From positions 744,001 through 808,000 of the forward strand of contig NZ_VFPM01000003.1 in assembly GCF_006716675.1 (NCBI RefSeq): a DNA stretch of 64,000 nt, in the 5' to 3' direction. A model generated the notes under the pieces. That model searched no databases, was not told the DNA's origin, and saw only the letters and a list, made by a program, of their open reading frames with translations. This DNA is from Humibacillus xanthopallidus (GTDB lineage Bacteria; Actinomycetota; Actinomycetes; Actinomycetales; Dermatophilaceae). Position 1 is the stretch's first letter. Each line of letters opens with the position of its first letter. The translations under genes were made by a program, and so were the position numbers. Positions 1-13,212 of this stretch are shown here, piece by piece.

Positions 1-96
1 TCTGAGAAGTCGTCCGAGGCTCGAGGCGGTGAGCCCCTTGCCGAGCGAAGAGGCGACGCCCCCGGTCACAAAGATGTGCTTCGTCGTATCCACCAC
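1..96 (-). CDS. pyrG: CTP synthase, N-terminal fragment (runs off the window)
   Basis: Only the first 32 codons are present, read leftwards from position 96. The peptide after a GTG-GTG start contains HIFVTGGVASSLGKG, the N-terminal P-loop of CTP synthase, which makes CTP from UTP, ATP and glutamine. No ATG lies in frame upstream, so GTG at 96 (or 93) is the likely start. It follows recN on the same strand after about 100 bases. A recN-pyrG order is common in actinobacteria. The rest of the gene lies to the left of the window. Confidence 0.85.
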   Translation of the reverse strand, partial: MVDTTKHIFVTGGVASSLGKGLTASSLGRLLR

Positions 97-198
97 GGGC
101 TTTGAGTCTACGTCACGTGCCGGGGGTCGGGGTGCAGCATCCCCACGACTGGCGCGTCACCGTGTGGACGGCGCCGCTCGCCGGACGCAAGACGTCCC

Positions 199-2037
199 TC
201 AGCGCGCGCCCTGCCGCACGGTCGGCACGCGACCGGCACGCGCTGCGGCCGTCTGGTCGACGAGGTCGCTGGCGTGCGCGAGGCCGGCCTCGGAGTCGGG
301 GTCGCCGCCCATCATGCGCGACAGCTCGCGCAACCGCTCGTCACCCTCGACGATGCTGACGCTGCTCGAGGTGACCCGCCCGTCGTCGGCCTTGTGCACG
401 ACGAGGTGCCGGTCGGCGAACGCCGCCACCTGCGCGAGGTGGGTCACGACGATGACCTGCGAGTGCTCGGCGAGCGCGGCCAGGCGAGCACCCACGTCGA
501 GCGCCGCGCGGCCGCCGACCCCGGCGTCGACCTCGTCGAAGACAAAGGTCGGCGGACTGGTGCGCTCAGCCCCGCCCGCCCGGCCGGCGCCGCCCGGCGC
601 TGCGTCGTCGGCGGCGCCGAGCACGCCACGGTCGGCACCGACGACCTCGAGGGCGAGCATCACGCGCGACAGCTCACCGCCCGAAGCGGCCTTGGCCACC
701 GTGCGTGGCGGCGCACCGCGGTTGGCAGCGAGCAGGATCTCGACCTCGTCGATCCCGAGACGCGACAGGCGAACTCGCTCTCCGTCGGGCAGGGCGACGC
801 CGTCGGGGTCGAGTCGGTGACGCACGTCGACCTCGATGACCGCGCTGCCCATGGCGAGGTGCGAGAGCTCCTCCGAGACGCGTGCCCCGAAGTCGGCAGC
901 GGCACTGCGCCGCAGCTGCGAGAGCTCCATCGAGGCGGCGACGAGCTCCTCGCGCAGCTGGGCGACCTCGGCCTCGAGAGCAGCGACGCGGTCATCGGCC
1001 TGCACGAGCGCGTCGAGCCGGGCGGCCGCACGACCGGACCAGTCGAGCACCTCGTCGACCGTCTCGCCGTACTTGCGCGTCACCCCCGCAAGCGTCGCCC
1101 GCCGCTCCTGCACGTAGCCGAGCCGTCCGGGGTCGAGCTCGACGTCGTCGAGATAGGCCGCGAGGTCGGCAGCCAGCTCGCCGACGAGGGTGCCCACCTC
1201 GTGGAGCCGCTCGTCGAGACCGCGCAGGGCCTCGTCGTGGAGCGCCCCGGGGGCGAGGGCCGCCCGAGCCGAGCCGATGAGGTCACGGGCGCTGCTGACG
1301 GGCTCACCGGCATACTCGTCGCCGGAGAGGTCGGAGAGCGCCTGGCTCGCGGCGAGGCGGAGGGTGTCGGCGTGCGCGAGGCGCTCGTCCTCGGCGCGCA
1401 GGGCGACGTCCTCACCGGGCTGGGGGTCGACGGCCTCGATCTCCTCGAGAGAGGCCGTCAGCGAGTCGATCTCGCGCGCGCGCTCGCGCGCCTCGGCAAC
1501 GAGGCGGGCGTGCTCGCGATCGGCGGCCCGCCATGTCTCGTAGAGCTCGCCGACGGCGTCGCGCCGGCTCGCGAGCTCGGGTCCACCGAAGGCGTCGAGC
1601 ACCTCGCGGTGGGCGTCGCCCTGGCGCAGGCGCCACTGGTCGGCCTGACCGTGAACGGCGACGAGCATCTCGCCGAGCTCGGCGAGCACTCCCACGGGTG
1701 CGGTGCGCCCCCCGACGTGGGCACGAGAGCGACCGGCGGCGGCGATGCTGCGGGCGATGACGAGCTCTCCCTCGTCGTGCTCGGCCCCTGCCTCTGCCGC
1801 GCGCACGAGGGCCGGGTGACCGGGGGGCAGCTGGACGACACCTTCGACGAGCGCGGAGTCGGAGCCGGTGCGCACGAGCCCCGAGTCGGCTCGCTCACCG
1901 AGCAGCAGGCCGAGGCCTGACACGATCATCGTCTTGCCGGCCCCGGTCTCACCGGTGAGCACGTTGAGCCCGGGGCTCAGCTCGAGCAGCGCGTCGTCGA
2001 TGACGCCCACGCCCCGGATCCTCATCTGGCTGAACAC
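199..2037 (-). CDS. recN: DNA repair protein RecN
   Basis: SMC-like ATPase that acts at double-strand breaks in recombinational repair. Of 612 residues, the N-terminus carries Walker A GETGAGKT at about 29-36. The middle is a long Glu/Arg/Ala-rich coiled coil interrupted by a hinge. The C-terminus has the signature and Walker B region (FVFDEVDAGVGG). Length is normal for the family. The start is GTG, preceded by AAGGTGG at normal spacing. It begins 9 bases after the NAD kinase stop, so the two are probably co-transcribed. No LexA-type operator is possible in that 9-base gap; SOS control, if any, must act further upstream. Confidence 0.96.
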   Translation of the reverse strand: MFSQMRIRGVGVIDDALLELSPGLNVLTGETGAGKTMIVSGLGLLLGERADSGLVRTGSDSALVEGVVQLPPGHPALVRAAEAGAEHDEGELVIARSIAAAGRSRAHVGGRTAPVGVLAELGEMLVAVHGQADQWRLRQGDAHREVLDAFGGPELASRRDAVGELYETWRAADREHARLVAEARERAREIDSLTASLEEIEAVDPQPGEDVALRAEDERLAHADTLRLAASQALSDLSGDEYAGEPVSSARDLIGSARAALAPGALHDEALRGLDERLHEVGTLVGELAADLAAYLDDVELDPGRLGYVQERRATLAGVTRKYGETVDEVLDWSGRAAARLDALVQADDRVAALEAEVAQLREELVAASMELSQLRRSAAADFGARVSEELSHLAMGSAVIEVDVRHRLDPDGVALPDGERVRLSRLGIDEVEILLAANRGAPPRTVAKAASGGELSRVMLALEVVGADRGVLGAADDAAPGGAGRAGGAERTSPPTFVFDEVDAGVGGRAALDVGARLAALAEHSQVIVVTHLAQVAAFADRHLVVHKADDGRVTSSSVSIVEGDERLRELSRMMGGDPDSEAGLAHASDLVDQTAAARAGRVPTVRQGAR

Positions 2038-2046
2038 GGGTCCACC

Positions 2047-3030
2047 TTAGGGTCGGCCACCCGCAGCGCGGCTCGCGTCGTCCCCTGCCACGCCGGTATG
2101 CGTCTCGGCCGGCTGCCCGGGAGCGCTCACCGGGTGGCCGTTGCCGCGCCACCCGGCGACGGACAGGTCGAACTTGGCGACGAGCCGGTCGGTGAAGGGG
2201 GCTCGGGTGAGGCGGGCCAGGCGGATCGGCCGGTTGCCCCGGCGGACCTCGATGCGAGCACCGGGCGGAAGGTCGACGTGCCGGCGGCCGTCGCACCACA
2301 GGACGCCGGCGCCCTCGTTGGCCGCCTTGATCTCGACGGCGAGGTGGCTGTCGGGGCCGAGCACGAGCGGGCGGGAGAAGAGGGCGTGGGCGGCGCTCGG
2401 CACGACGAGGATGGCCTCGACCTGGGGCCACACGACGGGTCCACCCGCAGAGAATGCATAGGCGGTCGAGCCGGTCGGGGTGGCGACGATGACGCCGTCG
2501 CAGCCCCAGGTCGACAGCGGCCGGGCATCGACCTCGAGGGTGACCTCGAGCATCCGCTCGCGGGCGGCCTTCTCGACACTCACCTCGTTGAGCGCCCAGC
2601 TGCTGGCGATGAGCTCACCGTCGAGCTTGGCGTCGACATGGAGCGTCATGCGCTCCTCGACGGCATAGTTGCTGCGCGCGATGTGGTCGACGGTGGCGTC
2701 GAGGTCGTCACGCTCGGCCTCGGCGAGGAAGCCGACGTGACCGAGGTTGACCCCCAGCAGGGGCGCGTCGACGCGGCGGGCGAACTCCGCCCCGCGCAGG
2801 ATCGTGCCGTCGCCGCCGAGCACGACGATGAGGTCGCAGCCCTCGGCAGCCTGCTCCTGCACCCGCGCGACGTGCACGCGCGCGCTGTCCTTGAGGTCGA
2901 GGGCGCGCGCCTCGTCAGCCTGCAGCGAGACGTCGATGCCGAGACCGGTGAGGCGTTCGATGACGCCCTTGGCGAGCGCGAGGGCCTCGGGTCGACGGGG
3001 GTGGGCGACGAGCAGGATGCGGCGACTCAC
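2047..3030 (-). CDS. nadK: NAD kinase
   Basis: Phosphorylates NAD to NADP in the cytosol using ATP or polyphosphate. The 327-residue product has the family GGDGT motif at about 72-76 and the NLGHVGFL segment around residue 96, followed by the conserved TPTGSTAY substrate loop. The last 30 or so residues form a low-complexity tail rich in Gly, Pro and Ala and are not part of the fold. The start codon overlaps the tlyA stop by four bases, a translational coupling typical of the tlyA-nadK-recN block of actinobacteria. Confidence 0.96.
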   Translation of the reverse strand: MSRRILLVAHPRRPEALALAKGVIERLTGLGIDVSLQADEARALDLKDSARVHVARVQEQAAEGCDLIVVLGGDGTILRGAEFARRVDAPLLGVNLGHVGFLAEAERDDLDATVDHIARSNYAVEERMTLHVDAKLDGELIASSWALNEVSVEKAARERMLEVTLEVDARPLSTWGCDGVIVATPTGSTAYAFSAGGPVVWPQVEAILVVPSAAHALFSRPLVLGPDSHLAVEIKAANEGAGVLWCDGRRHVDLPPGARIEVRRGNRPIRLARLTRAPFTDRLVAKFDLSVAGWRGNGHPVSAPGQPAETHTGVAGDDASRAAGGRP

Positions 3031-3827
3031 GGATCTCCCTCCAGGTCGATGGCCCCCAGCATGTCATCCGGGTCCGACGGTGCGTCGCCGGGGCCCGCCG
3101 GTCGTAGCCACAGGAGGAACTCCCGGTTGCCCTCACCCCCGGCGATCGGGCTGGCGACGGCTCCTTCGAGCTGCAGCCCGAGCCCGAGGGCGACGTCGAC
3201 GACAGCGCGCAGGACGCGGCGCCGCTCGTGCACCGAGGTGACGACCCCCGTCCTGCTCAGGCGCTCGCGGCCGACCTCGAACTGCGGCTTGACGAGAACG
3301 ACGAGGTCGCCGTCCTCCCGCACCAGGGCGCGCAGCGGGGCGAGGACCACGGTGAGCGAGATGAAGCTGAGGTCGGCCACGACGACGTCGAAGGGGCCGC
3401 CGAGGGCGGTCACGTCGACGTCGCGCACGTTGGTGCCCGACAGGTCGGTCACCCGCGGGTCCGCAGCCACCTCGGCGGCGAGCTGGTCGTGGCCGACGTC
3501 GAGCGCCGTGACGTGCGCGGCGCCGTGCTCGAGCAGCACCTGGGTGAACCCCCCGGTGCTCGCACCGACGTCGACGCAGCGCCGGCCCTCGACCGCGATC
3601 GGCCAGGTCTGCAGCGCGTGGAGGAGCTTGAACGCAGCGCGGCCGACCCACTTCTCCGGAGGCCGCGTCAGCACGATGGCGTCCTCCGGCCCCACGGGCT
3701 GGGCCGGCTTGGCCGCGGGACGGCCGTCGACGAGGACGACACCTGCGTCGACGAGCTCACGCGCCTGGCCGCGCGACCGGGCCAGGCCCCGCGCGACGAG
3801 CTCGGCGTCGAGTCGGCGTGCGGTCAC
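3027..3827 (-). CDS. tlyA: TlyA family 16S/23S rRNA 2'-O-methyltransferase
   Basis: Methylates ribose 2'-OH positions of 16S and 23S rRNA; in mycobacteria its loss gives capreomycin resistance. The 266-residue protein starts with an S4 RNA-binding domain (residues about 4-60). An FtsJ/RrmJ-type methyltransferase domain follows, with the SAM loop DVGASTGGFT, an acidic VADLSF strand and the lysine in VKPQFE. Genes on both sides overlap by four bases, so it is translated as part of an operon with nadK and the small acidic protein. The old name haemolysin A does not describe its function. Confidence 0.93.
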   Translation of the reverse strand: MTARRLDAELVARGLARSRGQARELVDAGVVLVDGRPAAKPAQPVGPEDAIVLTRPPEKWVGRAAFKLLHALQTWPIAVEGRRCVDVGASTGGFTQVLLEHGAAHVTALDVGHDQLAAEVAADPRVTDLSGTNVRDVDVTALGGPFDVVVADLSFISLTVVLAPLRALVREDGDLVVLVKPQFEVGRERLSRTGVVTSVHERRRVLRAVVDVALGLGLQLEGAVASPIAGGEGNREFLLWLRPAGPGDAPSDPDDMLGAIDLEGDP

Positions 3828-4147
3828 GCGCCACCGAGGTCGCTGAGGCGGCCCTGGAGCACGCGGTGGGCACGCTCACCGGCATCGATGCGCTCGGCCA
3901 GCGAGCCCGCCTCGGCTGCCGCGAGCTCGATCATGGCCGCGTCGACGACGGCGTCGCCGGTGGTCGGGGCAGTCGGCACGTCTCGTCCTCCGGCGCCAAG
4001 GTATGCCGTCTCGTCGACCCCAGCCTCGTCCTCGCTGACATCGTGGCCGGCGTCGTCGGCGTCGCCGTTGGCGTCGTGCGCGTCGTGGGCGTCGTGGGCG
4101 TCGTGGGCGGGGTCGTGCCGGTCCTCGTGCGGGTCGAGGGACTCCAT
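3824..4147 (-). CDS. Small acidic hypothetical protein upstream of tlyA
   Basis: A 107-residue protein of unknown function. The first third is a histidine/aspartate tract with a repeated HDA tripeptide, encoded by a 9-bp tandem repeat near 4070-4112. The C-terminal 50 residues are an ordinary amphipathic helix ending in a Leu/Arg-rich segment. I chose ATG at 4147 because AGGAG lies six bases upstream; an in-frame ATG at 4162 lacks a good site. A small ORF in this position, overlapping tlyA by four bases, is often seen in actinobacteria. A metal-binding role for the His/Asp tract is only a guess. Confidence 0.65.
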   Translation of the reverse strand: MESLDPHEDRHDPAHDAHDAHDAHDANGDADDAGHDVSEDEAGVDETAYLGAGGRDVPTAPTTGDAVVDAAMIELAAAEAGSLAERIDAGERAHRVLQGRLSDLGGA

Positions 4148-4211
4148 GTCGGTCTCCTGCATCGGGCGTGGTTCCACGCCAGTCACGCTACCTGCCGGCA
4201 CGGGCGTGCGG

Positions 4212-5330
4212 TCACCTGCCGGCGGCTGTGGCCAACAGGTCGTCGAGCACTGCGCCCCCGGCCTGCAGCAGAACCGTGGTCGACGACGTCTTGGGGGCAC
4301 GAGCGGAGGGGTGCGCCGCGCCTGCCTCGGCGTGGAGGACACGGCGCTCCAGCAGGGCCGCGAGACCGGCGCGAACCGCCTCGACGGGCTCGGCGTCACC
4401 TCGATCCACGTGCAGGGCGCCGTCCACGACCCGGGCGGTGGCGGACGCGCAACGCCAGGTGCCCTCGCGTCGCGACGGGACGGCATACGGCTCCAGGAGC
4501 TCGGAGAGCGAGTTGAGGACGAAGGTGGGGAGCAGGTCCGTGTCCAGCAGCGCGCTGGGACGGTCGACCCCGGTCAGCACCCAGGCGGAGTCGAGGCCGG
4601 CGGCCCGCGCGCCGGCGATGTCGGTGTCGAGGCGGTCACCGACAGCGAGCGTGCGCCGGCGGGAAGTGCCCAGGCGGTCGACCGCGAGCTCGTAGAGCGG
4701 CGACTCCGGCTTGCCTGCGACGGCCACCGGCTCCTGTCCGGTTGCGGTGCGCACGAGGTCGACGTAGGCGCCGTTGCCCGGGGCGGTCCCCCACTGGAGC
4801 GGCAGCGTCGTGTCTCCGTTCGTCACCACCCAGACGGCGCCCTCAGCGATGAGGCGGGCCGCGACCTCGAAGTCGGCCACCGTCAGCTGGCGCCCGAGGC
4901 CTTGCAGGACGGCAGAGGCGCCCCGGTCGACGGCCTCGGGGGGCGCCACGGGGCGCAGCCCGGCTTGGTTCAGAGCCCACGCGACGCCGTCGCCACCGAG
5001 GGCCAGGACGGGACTGCCCGCGGGCACCCGCTGGGCGACGATCGCCGCTCCCGCCTCCGCGCTCGTGACGACGTCGACGTCGCGAGCCGGCGCACCGAGG
5101 CGGCGCAGGTGCTCGGCGACCTCGGCGGGCACCCGCGACGCGTTGTTGGTCGCGTAGAGGACCTGGACGCCTCGGCCTGCTATGTCCTGCAAGGCAGTCG
5201 GGGCTCCGGGCACCTCTCCGTCGCCGCGGTAGACGACCCCGTCGAGGTCGCACACGATCGCGTCGTAGGCCCTGATCGGGACGACGGCGTGGCCGTGGGG
5301 TCGCTCTGCGACCTCGTGCGAGTCCGTCAT
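4212..5330 (-). CDS. HAD-superfamily IIA (NagD-like) phosphatase
   Basis: Cytosolic phosphatase of the HAD-IIA class, which in other bacteria acts on sugar phosphates, 2-phosphoglycolate or pyridoxal phosphate. Motif I CDLDGVVYRG supplies Asp28 and Asp30. YATNNAS is the motif II region, GKPESPLY holds the conserved lysine, and AVGDRLDTDI is motif III. The 372-residue length includes an extra C-terminal segment of about 90 residues common in actinobacterial homologues. The ATG start lies 14 bases after the TPR gene and 50 bases separate its stop from the next gene. The substrate cannot be read from sequence. Confidence 0.85.
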   Translation of the reverse strand: MTDSHEVAERPHGHAVVPIRAYDAIVCDLDGVVYRGDGEVPGAPTALQDIAGRGVQVLYATNNASRVPAEVAEHLRRLGAPARDVDVVTSAEAGAAIVAQRVPAGSPVLALGGDGVAWALNQAGLRPVAPPEAVDRGASAVLQGLGRQLTVADFEVAARLIAEGAVWVVTNGDTTLPLQWGTAPGNGAYVDLVRTATGQEPVAVAGKPESPLYELAVDRLGTSRRRTLAVGDRLDTDIAGARAAGLDSAWVLTGVDRPSALLDTDLLPTFVLNSLSELLEPYAVPSRREGTWRCASATARVVDGALHVDRGDAEPVEAVRAGLAALLERRVLHAEAGAAHPSARAPKTSSTTVLLQAGGAVLDDLLATAAGR

Positions 5331-5343
5331 CCGTGCCGCCGGA

Positions 5344-7230
5344 TCAGTCGTCGTCGCGGGACGAGGGCTCGTCCTCGTCGGAGTCGTCCTCGTCGAGCTC
5401 GTCCTCGTCGGAGTCGTCCTCGTCGAGCTCGTCCTCGTCGGAGTCGTCCTCGTCGGAGTCGTCCTCGTCGAGCTCGTCCTCGTCGAGCTCGTCCTCGACC
5501 ACGTCCTCGGCCTCGTCCTCGAGCAGGTCGGTGAGATCGACGCCGTCCAGCTCGTCGAGACGCTCTGCCGCATCCGTCGTGAGCTCGTGGTCGGCGTCGA
5601 CGGCTCGTGAGAACCAGTCGCGGGCGACCTCCACGTGACCCGCAGCCAGCTGTGCGTCCGCATAGGCGTAATAGATGCGAGCAGCCGACGGCCGGTTCGG
5701 GTTGATTCGCTTGACGATGTCACTGAGACCTGCCACGGCTGCGTCGAGCTGACCGAGGTCGCGACGGATGCCCGACACGACGATCGCGAGCTCGACCTTG
5801 TCATCGATGGCCAAGCCCTCGACCTCGGGGCTCTGGGCGAGCTCGAGCGCCTTGTCGTGACGCCCGAGGGCACGCTCGCAGTCGACCATGAGCGGGATGA
5901 GGTGGTTGGAGCCGGAGAGGCGACGGACGGTGCGGAACTCCCCCAGCGCGCGGGCCCAGTCTCCGAGGCGGTAGGCGACGAGGCCGAGGGCCTCACGCGC
6001 TGCTGGAACGCGACCTGCCCGACGGACCGCGGTCTCGGCGTGCGCGAGAGCAGCCTCCGGCTCGACATCGAGCAGCTCGGCAACCATGACGAGATGCTGT
6101 GCAACGCCCTCGGCATTCTCCTTGGAGAGAGTGCGCAACTGGCTCTTCACGGCGCGATCAACCTCGTGGCCGGTGACTCCCTCACGGATCCTCGGCTCCG
6201 GCTTGCGCGGCGACTTCGGCGTCAGACGGCTGCCGCCGGCGCGCTCCCCGTCCTGGGGGCGTCCCGTGCCACCACGCGGTCGGTCATCCCGCCGCGGACC
6301 GCGGTCATCGCGACGGTCGGAGGAACGTCGATCGTCGGAGCGGTAGCCGCCCCGGTCGTCACGCCCACCCGAGGAGCGGCGGTCATCGGAGCGGTAGCCG
6401 CCCCGGTCACCAGACGGGCGCCGATCGTCAGAGCGGTAGCCGCCCCGGTCGTCACGCCCACCCGAGGAGCGGCGGTCATCGGAGCGGTAGCCGCCCCGGT
6501 CATCGCGTCCACCGGAGGTGCGGCGGTCGTCCGACCGGTAGCCGCCCCGGTCACCAGACGGGCGCCGATCGTCAGAGCGGTAGCCGCCCCGGTCATCGCG
6601 TCCACCGGAGGTGCGCCGATCGTCAGAGCGGTACCCGCCCCGGTCATCGCGTCCACCCGAGGAGCGGCGGTCATCGGAGCGGTAGCCCCCTCGGTCATCG
6701 CGTCCACCGGAGGTGCGGCGATCGTCAGAGCGGTACCCGCCCCGGTCGTCACGTCCACCCGAGGAGCGGCGGTCATCGGAGCGGTAGCCGCCCCGGTCAC
6801 CAGACGGGCGCCGATCGTCAGAGCGGTAGCCGCCCCGGTCGTCACGTCCACCCGAGGAGCGGCGGTCATCGGAGCGGTAGCCGCCCCGGTCATCGCGTCC
6901 CCCGGAGGTGCGCCGGTCATCGGAGCGGTAGCCGCCCCGGTCATCGCGTCCCCCGGAGGTGCGCCGGTCGTCCGAGCGGTAGCCCCCTCGGTCATCGCGT
7001 CCCCCGGAGGTGCGGCGATCATCGGAACGGTACCCGCCCCGGTCGTCACGCCCACCCGAAGAGCTGCGGGCATCGGAACGGGCCCCGCCGCGGTCGTCAC
7101 GTCGGTCGCCCTTGCCGGAGCCGGTCGAACGCGGAGCACCCGACCGCCCCGAGCCCGCGCCGTGGTGGGAACCCCGTCCCGGCCCATCGCGTCGGTCGTC
7201 TCGGCTCTTGTCGCCGTCGTGGTCGCTCAT
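5344..7230 (-). CDS. TPR protein with a 15-copy Arg/Asp/Gly repeat N-terminus and acidic tail
   Basis: A 628-residue three-part protein. Residues 1-60 are a basic, Gly-rich lead-in. Residues 61-306 are fifteen near-identical units of 17 or 14 residues with core RGGYRSDD, predicted to be disordered. Residues about 340-560 form helical TPR-like repeats (VAQHLVMVAELLDVEPEAAL and following). The last 60 residues are almost pure Asp/Glu/Ser. The ATG at 7230 has AAGGA seven bases upstream. It is the first gene after the rRNA operon but behind a strong terminator. TPR proteins sit here in related genomes; the RGG-like tract suggests RNA binding or phase separation, which is inference. Confidence 0.85.
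   Translation of the reverse strand: MSDHDGDKSRDDRRDGPGRGSHHGAGSGRSGAPRSTGSGKGDRRDDRGGARSDARSSSGGRDDRGGYRSDDRRTSGGRDDRGGYRSDDRRTSGGRDDRGGYRSDDRRTSGGRDDRGGYRSDDRRSSGGRDDRGGYRSDDRRPSGDRGGYRSDDRRSSGGRDDRGGYRSDDRRTSGGRDDRGGYRSDDRRSSGGRDDRGGYRSDDRRTSGGRDDRGGYRSDDRRPSGDRGGYRSDDRRTSGGRDDRGGYRSDDRRSSGGRDDRGGYRSDDRRPSGDRGGYRSDDRRSSGGRDDRGGYRSDDRRSSDRRDDRGPRRDDRPRGGTGRPQDGERAGGSRLTPKSPRKPEPRIREGVTGHEVDRAVKSQLRTLSKENAEGVAQHLVMVAELLDVEPEAALAHAETAVRRAGRVPAAREALGLVAYRLGDWARALGEFRTVRRLSGSNHLIPLMVDCERALGRHDKALELAQSPEVEGLAIDDKVELAIVVSGIRRDLGQLDAAVAGLSDIVKRINPNRPSAARIYYAYADAQLAAGHVEVARDWFSRAVDADHELTTDAAERLDELDGVDLTDLLEDEAEDVVEDELDEDELDEDDSDEDDSDEDELDEDDSDEDELDEDDSDEDEPSSRDDD
6313..7050. repeat. In-frame tandem repeat, 15 units of 51 or 42 bp
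   Basis: Twelve units of 17 residues and three of 14 residues, all carrying RGGYRSDDRR. Position 14 of the unit is T, S or P. The three P units are each followed by a shortened unit, so a composite block has been duplicated more than once. DNA identity between units is very high, which implies recent expansion by slippage or unequal recombination. It lies wholly inside the TPR gene and keeps the frame. Confidence 0.95.
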
Positions 7231-7244
7231 GTCTGCATCCTTCC

Positions 7245-7264
7245 GCGCCGAGCTGTCTCGGCGC
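7245..7264 (-). other. Hairpin just upstream of the TPR gene ribosome-binding site
   Basis: Perfect 8-bp stem GCGCCGAG/CTCGGCGC with a 4-base loop, ending one base before the GGAAGGA region of the TPR gene. It could be a second stop for readthrough from the rRNA operon or could influence translation of the TPR gene. Confidence 0.5.
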
Positions 7265-7291
7265 CACCTTCACCTGGTCGGCACACGAAAA

Positions 7292-7337
7292 GAGAGCGCC
7301 CCAGTCGGATCAGTGAAGTTCCGTCTGGAGCGCTCTC
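7292..7337 (-). terminator. Terminator of the rRNA operon
   Basis: Arms 7292-7308 and 7321-7337 pair over 17 positions with one mismatch, around a 12-base loop. On the minus strand the hairpin is followed by TTTTC. It lies 13 bases beyond the 5S gene, as expected for an intrinsic terminator. Confidence 0.9.
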
Positions 7338-7349
7338 GTTTCAAAGTAT

Positions 7350-7468
7350 GTCCGGCTGCGTCCTACTCTCCCACACCGTCACCAGTGCAGTACCATCGGC
7401 GCTGAAGGGCTTAGCTTCCGGGTTCGGAATGGAGCCGGGCGTTTCCCCTTCGCTATGGCAGCCGTAAC
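7350..7468 (-). rRNA. rrf: 5S ribosomal RNA
   Basis: About 118 nt, read leftwards. The 5' end GTTACGGCTGCC pairs with the 3' segment GGACGCAGCCGGAC to form helix I. The conserved loop CCGAACCCGGAAGCTAAG is present. Ends are accurate to a few bases. Confidence 0.95.
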
Positions 7469-7520
7469 TCTATGGAGATATCAATCAGTGGGTGGTTCCC
7501 GTTTGTATCTCGGGAACTGC

Positions 7521-7544
7521 ACAGTGGACGCGTAGCATCTTTGT
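7521..7544 (-). other. 3' arm of the 23S precursor processing stem
   Basis: This 24-base segment is complementary to 10677-10699 on the other side of 23S, with a single bulged base. The pair brackets the mature 23S and is the expected RNase III substrate. Confidence 0.8.
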
Positions 7545-7546
7545 AA

Positions 7547-10671
<3,125 letters not shown>

Positions 10672-10676
10672 ACACT

Positions 10677-10699
10677 ACAAAGATGCTCGCGTCCACTGT
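10677..10699 (-). other. 5' arm of the 23S precursor processing stem
   Basis: Complementary to 7521-7544 with one bulge. It directly precedes the mature 23S 5' end. Confidence 0.8.
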
Positions 10700-10966
10700 G
10701 AAGTTCTCAACATACAACCGGCACCCCACACCCGAAGCAGCAACGCCGCTCCATCGATGAGGCCCACGACCAGAAGAAACCAGCCGGCACACACCACCAC
10801 CACGACCACACCCTCAAGGTGCCGCCGTGCCGGCCAGTGCGCGTCGCCCGATCCTTCAGGACCCAACAACGTGTCAGGCACCCACTCCGAACCACCCCCA
10901 CGTTCCACTGCTGATTCCACTGCTGAAACCAGCCTGTACTTGCGGGAGCACCCCATCACGAGCGCC

Positions 10967-10977
10967 GATAATCGATG
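10967..10977 (-). other. 3' arm of the 16S precursor stem
   Basis: GATAATCGATG on the plus strand, complementary to CATCGATTATC at 12793-12803 in the leader. The 11-bp match would close a stalk around 16S. Confidence 0.6.
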
Positions 10978-11070
10978 TTCCACCCTTGAGCACCCGCTGC
11001 CCCACACTCGGGGACAGACCGGGCTCTGGACCACACCCAGACCCCGCAGGGACCGGTGTGGGCAGATGCT

Positions 11071-12606
<1,536 letters not shown>

Positions 12607-12876
12607 TTCAAACACCCACCACCCAAAAGGCAGCGAGCAAACTTTGAACCCAAAAAGGGTCCGAAACCCAGCTGAAGCCGAACAACCAGCTCAAAAAGCT
12701 AGGTCATTCGTTCAACCAAAGGATAATTCACCCCGAAACCAACCAACCACACCAAACGATGCGACCAGCCAGCCCCGAGACGAGGTAATTGGCATCGATT
12801 ATCTGACACGCTGTTGAGTTCTCAAGAATCGGACGCTCTCCGTCACACGACCCTGTGGGCCGGGCTCCGGGGCAAC
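12607..12876 (-). other. rRNA operon leader
   Basis: About 270 bases of untranslated leader between the promoter-proximal site and 16S. It contains TTGAGAACTCAACAG followed by GATAATCGATG (minus strand, about 12793-12829). This is the leader block seen before rRNA operons of many Micrococcales; it is a likely antitermination and processing signal. No coding potential is evident. Confidence 0.7.
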
Positions 12877-12882
12877 CCTTCA

Positions 12883-12911
12883 AACTTACCCGCTTCAAGC
12901 TTGGGAGTCAA
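12883..12911 (-). promoter_or_regulatory. rRNA promoter, proximal
   Basis: Minus strand: -35 TTGACT (12911-12906), 17-base spacer, -10 TAAGTT (12888-12883). The downstream GGGTTGCCCC is a GC-rich discriminator-like stretch, compatible with stringent control. Assignment is by consensus only. Confidence 0.65.
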
Positions 12912-13096
12912 ACTCGCGATCCGCCCTCAGGGCGTCCGAGCCGACCCGCTTGGTTCAGCGGTTCCTGCTCTCCGAAGCCTACCGGATCAACCGGACTGCT
13001 TCGGACTGTTTGCCAACCCCGGGACCGGCCTGCTTCGCGGTGCGATCTCTCGCTCCGCCGTGGCGTCCGTTCCTCCCTGTCGGGCTGACGAAGAGA

Positions 13097-13126
13097 ACAT
13101 TAACCGGGCCCGGCCGAGAAACACAA
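13097..13126 (-). promoter_or_regulatory. rRNA promoter, distal candidate
   Basis: Minus strand: -35 TTGTGT (13126-13121), 18-base spacer, -10 TAATGT (13102-13097). It lies between the tyrS terminator and the proximal promoter, where an upstream P1 would be expected. The -35 match is weaker than for the proximal site. Confidence 0.45.
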
Positions 13127-13149
13127 ATCCGCCTGCCCGGAGAGCCGGT

Positions 13150-13190
13150 GAAGGGCGGATCCCGTTGTGTGACAACGGAATTCGCCCTTC
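13150..13190 (-). terminator. Hairpin after tyrS
   Basis: Two-part stem: GAAGGGCG/CGCCCTTC outside and CCGTTGT/ACAACGG inside, separated by a symmetric 4x4 internal loop, with a 3-base loop. It lies 23 bases past the tyrS stop. There is no U-run, as is common in high-GC genomes. Confidence 0.7.
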
Positions 13191-13212
13191 GAGCGCCAAT
13201 CAGAGGGGTGTC

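Noticed and set aside
6313..7050. Regularly spaced near-identical repeats resembling a CRISPR array
   Set aside because: Units are contiguous multiples of three, in frame, without unique spacers, and encode a protein repeat.
5635..7467. 610-codon plus-strand open frame across the TPR gene and 5S
   Set aside because: Antisense shadow of the repeat region (Val/Ala/Pro-rich) that runs into 5S rRNA; no ribosome-binding site.
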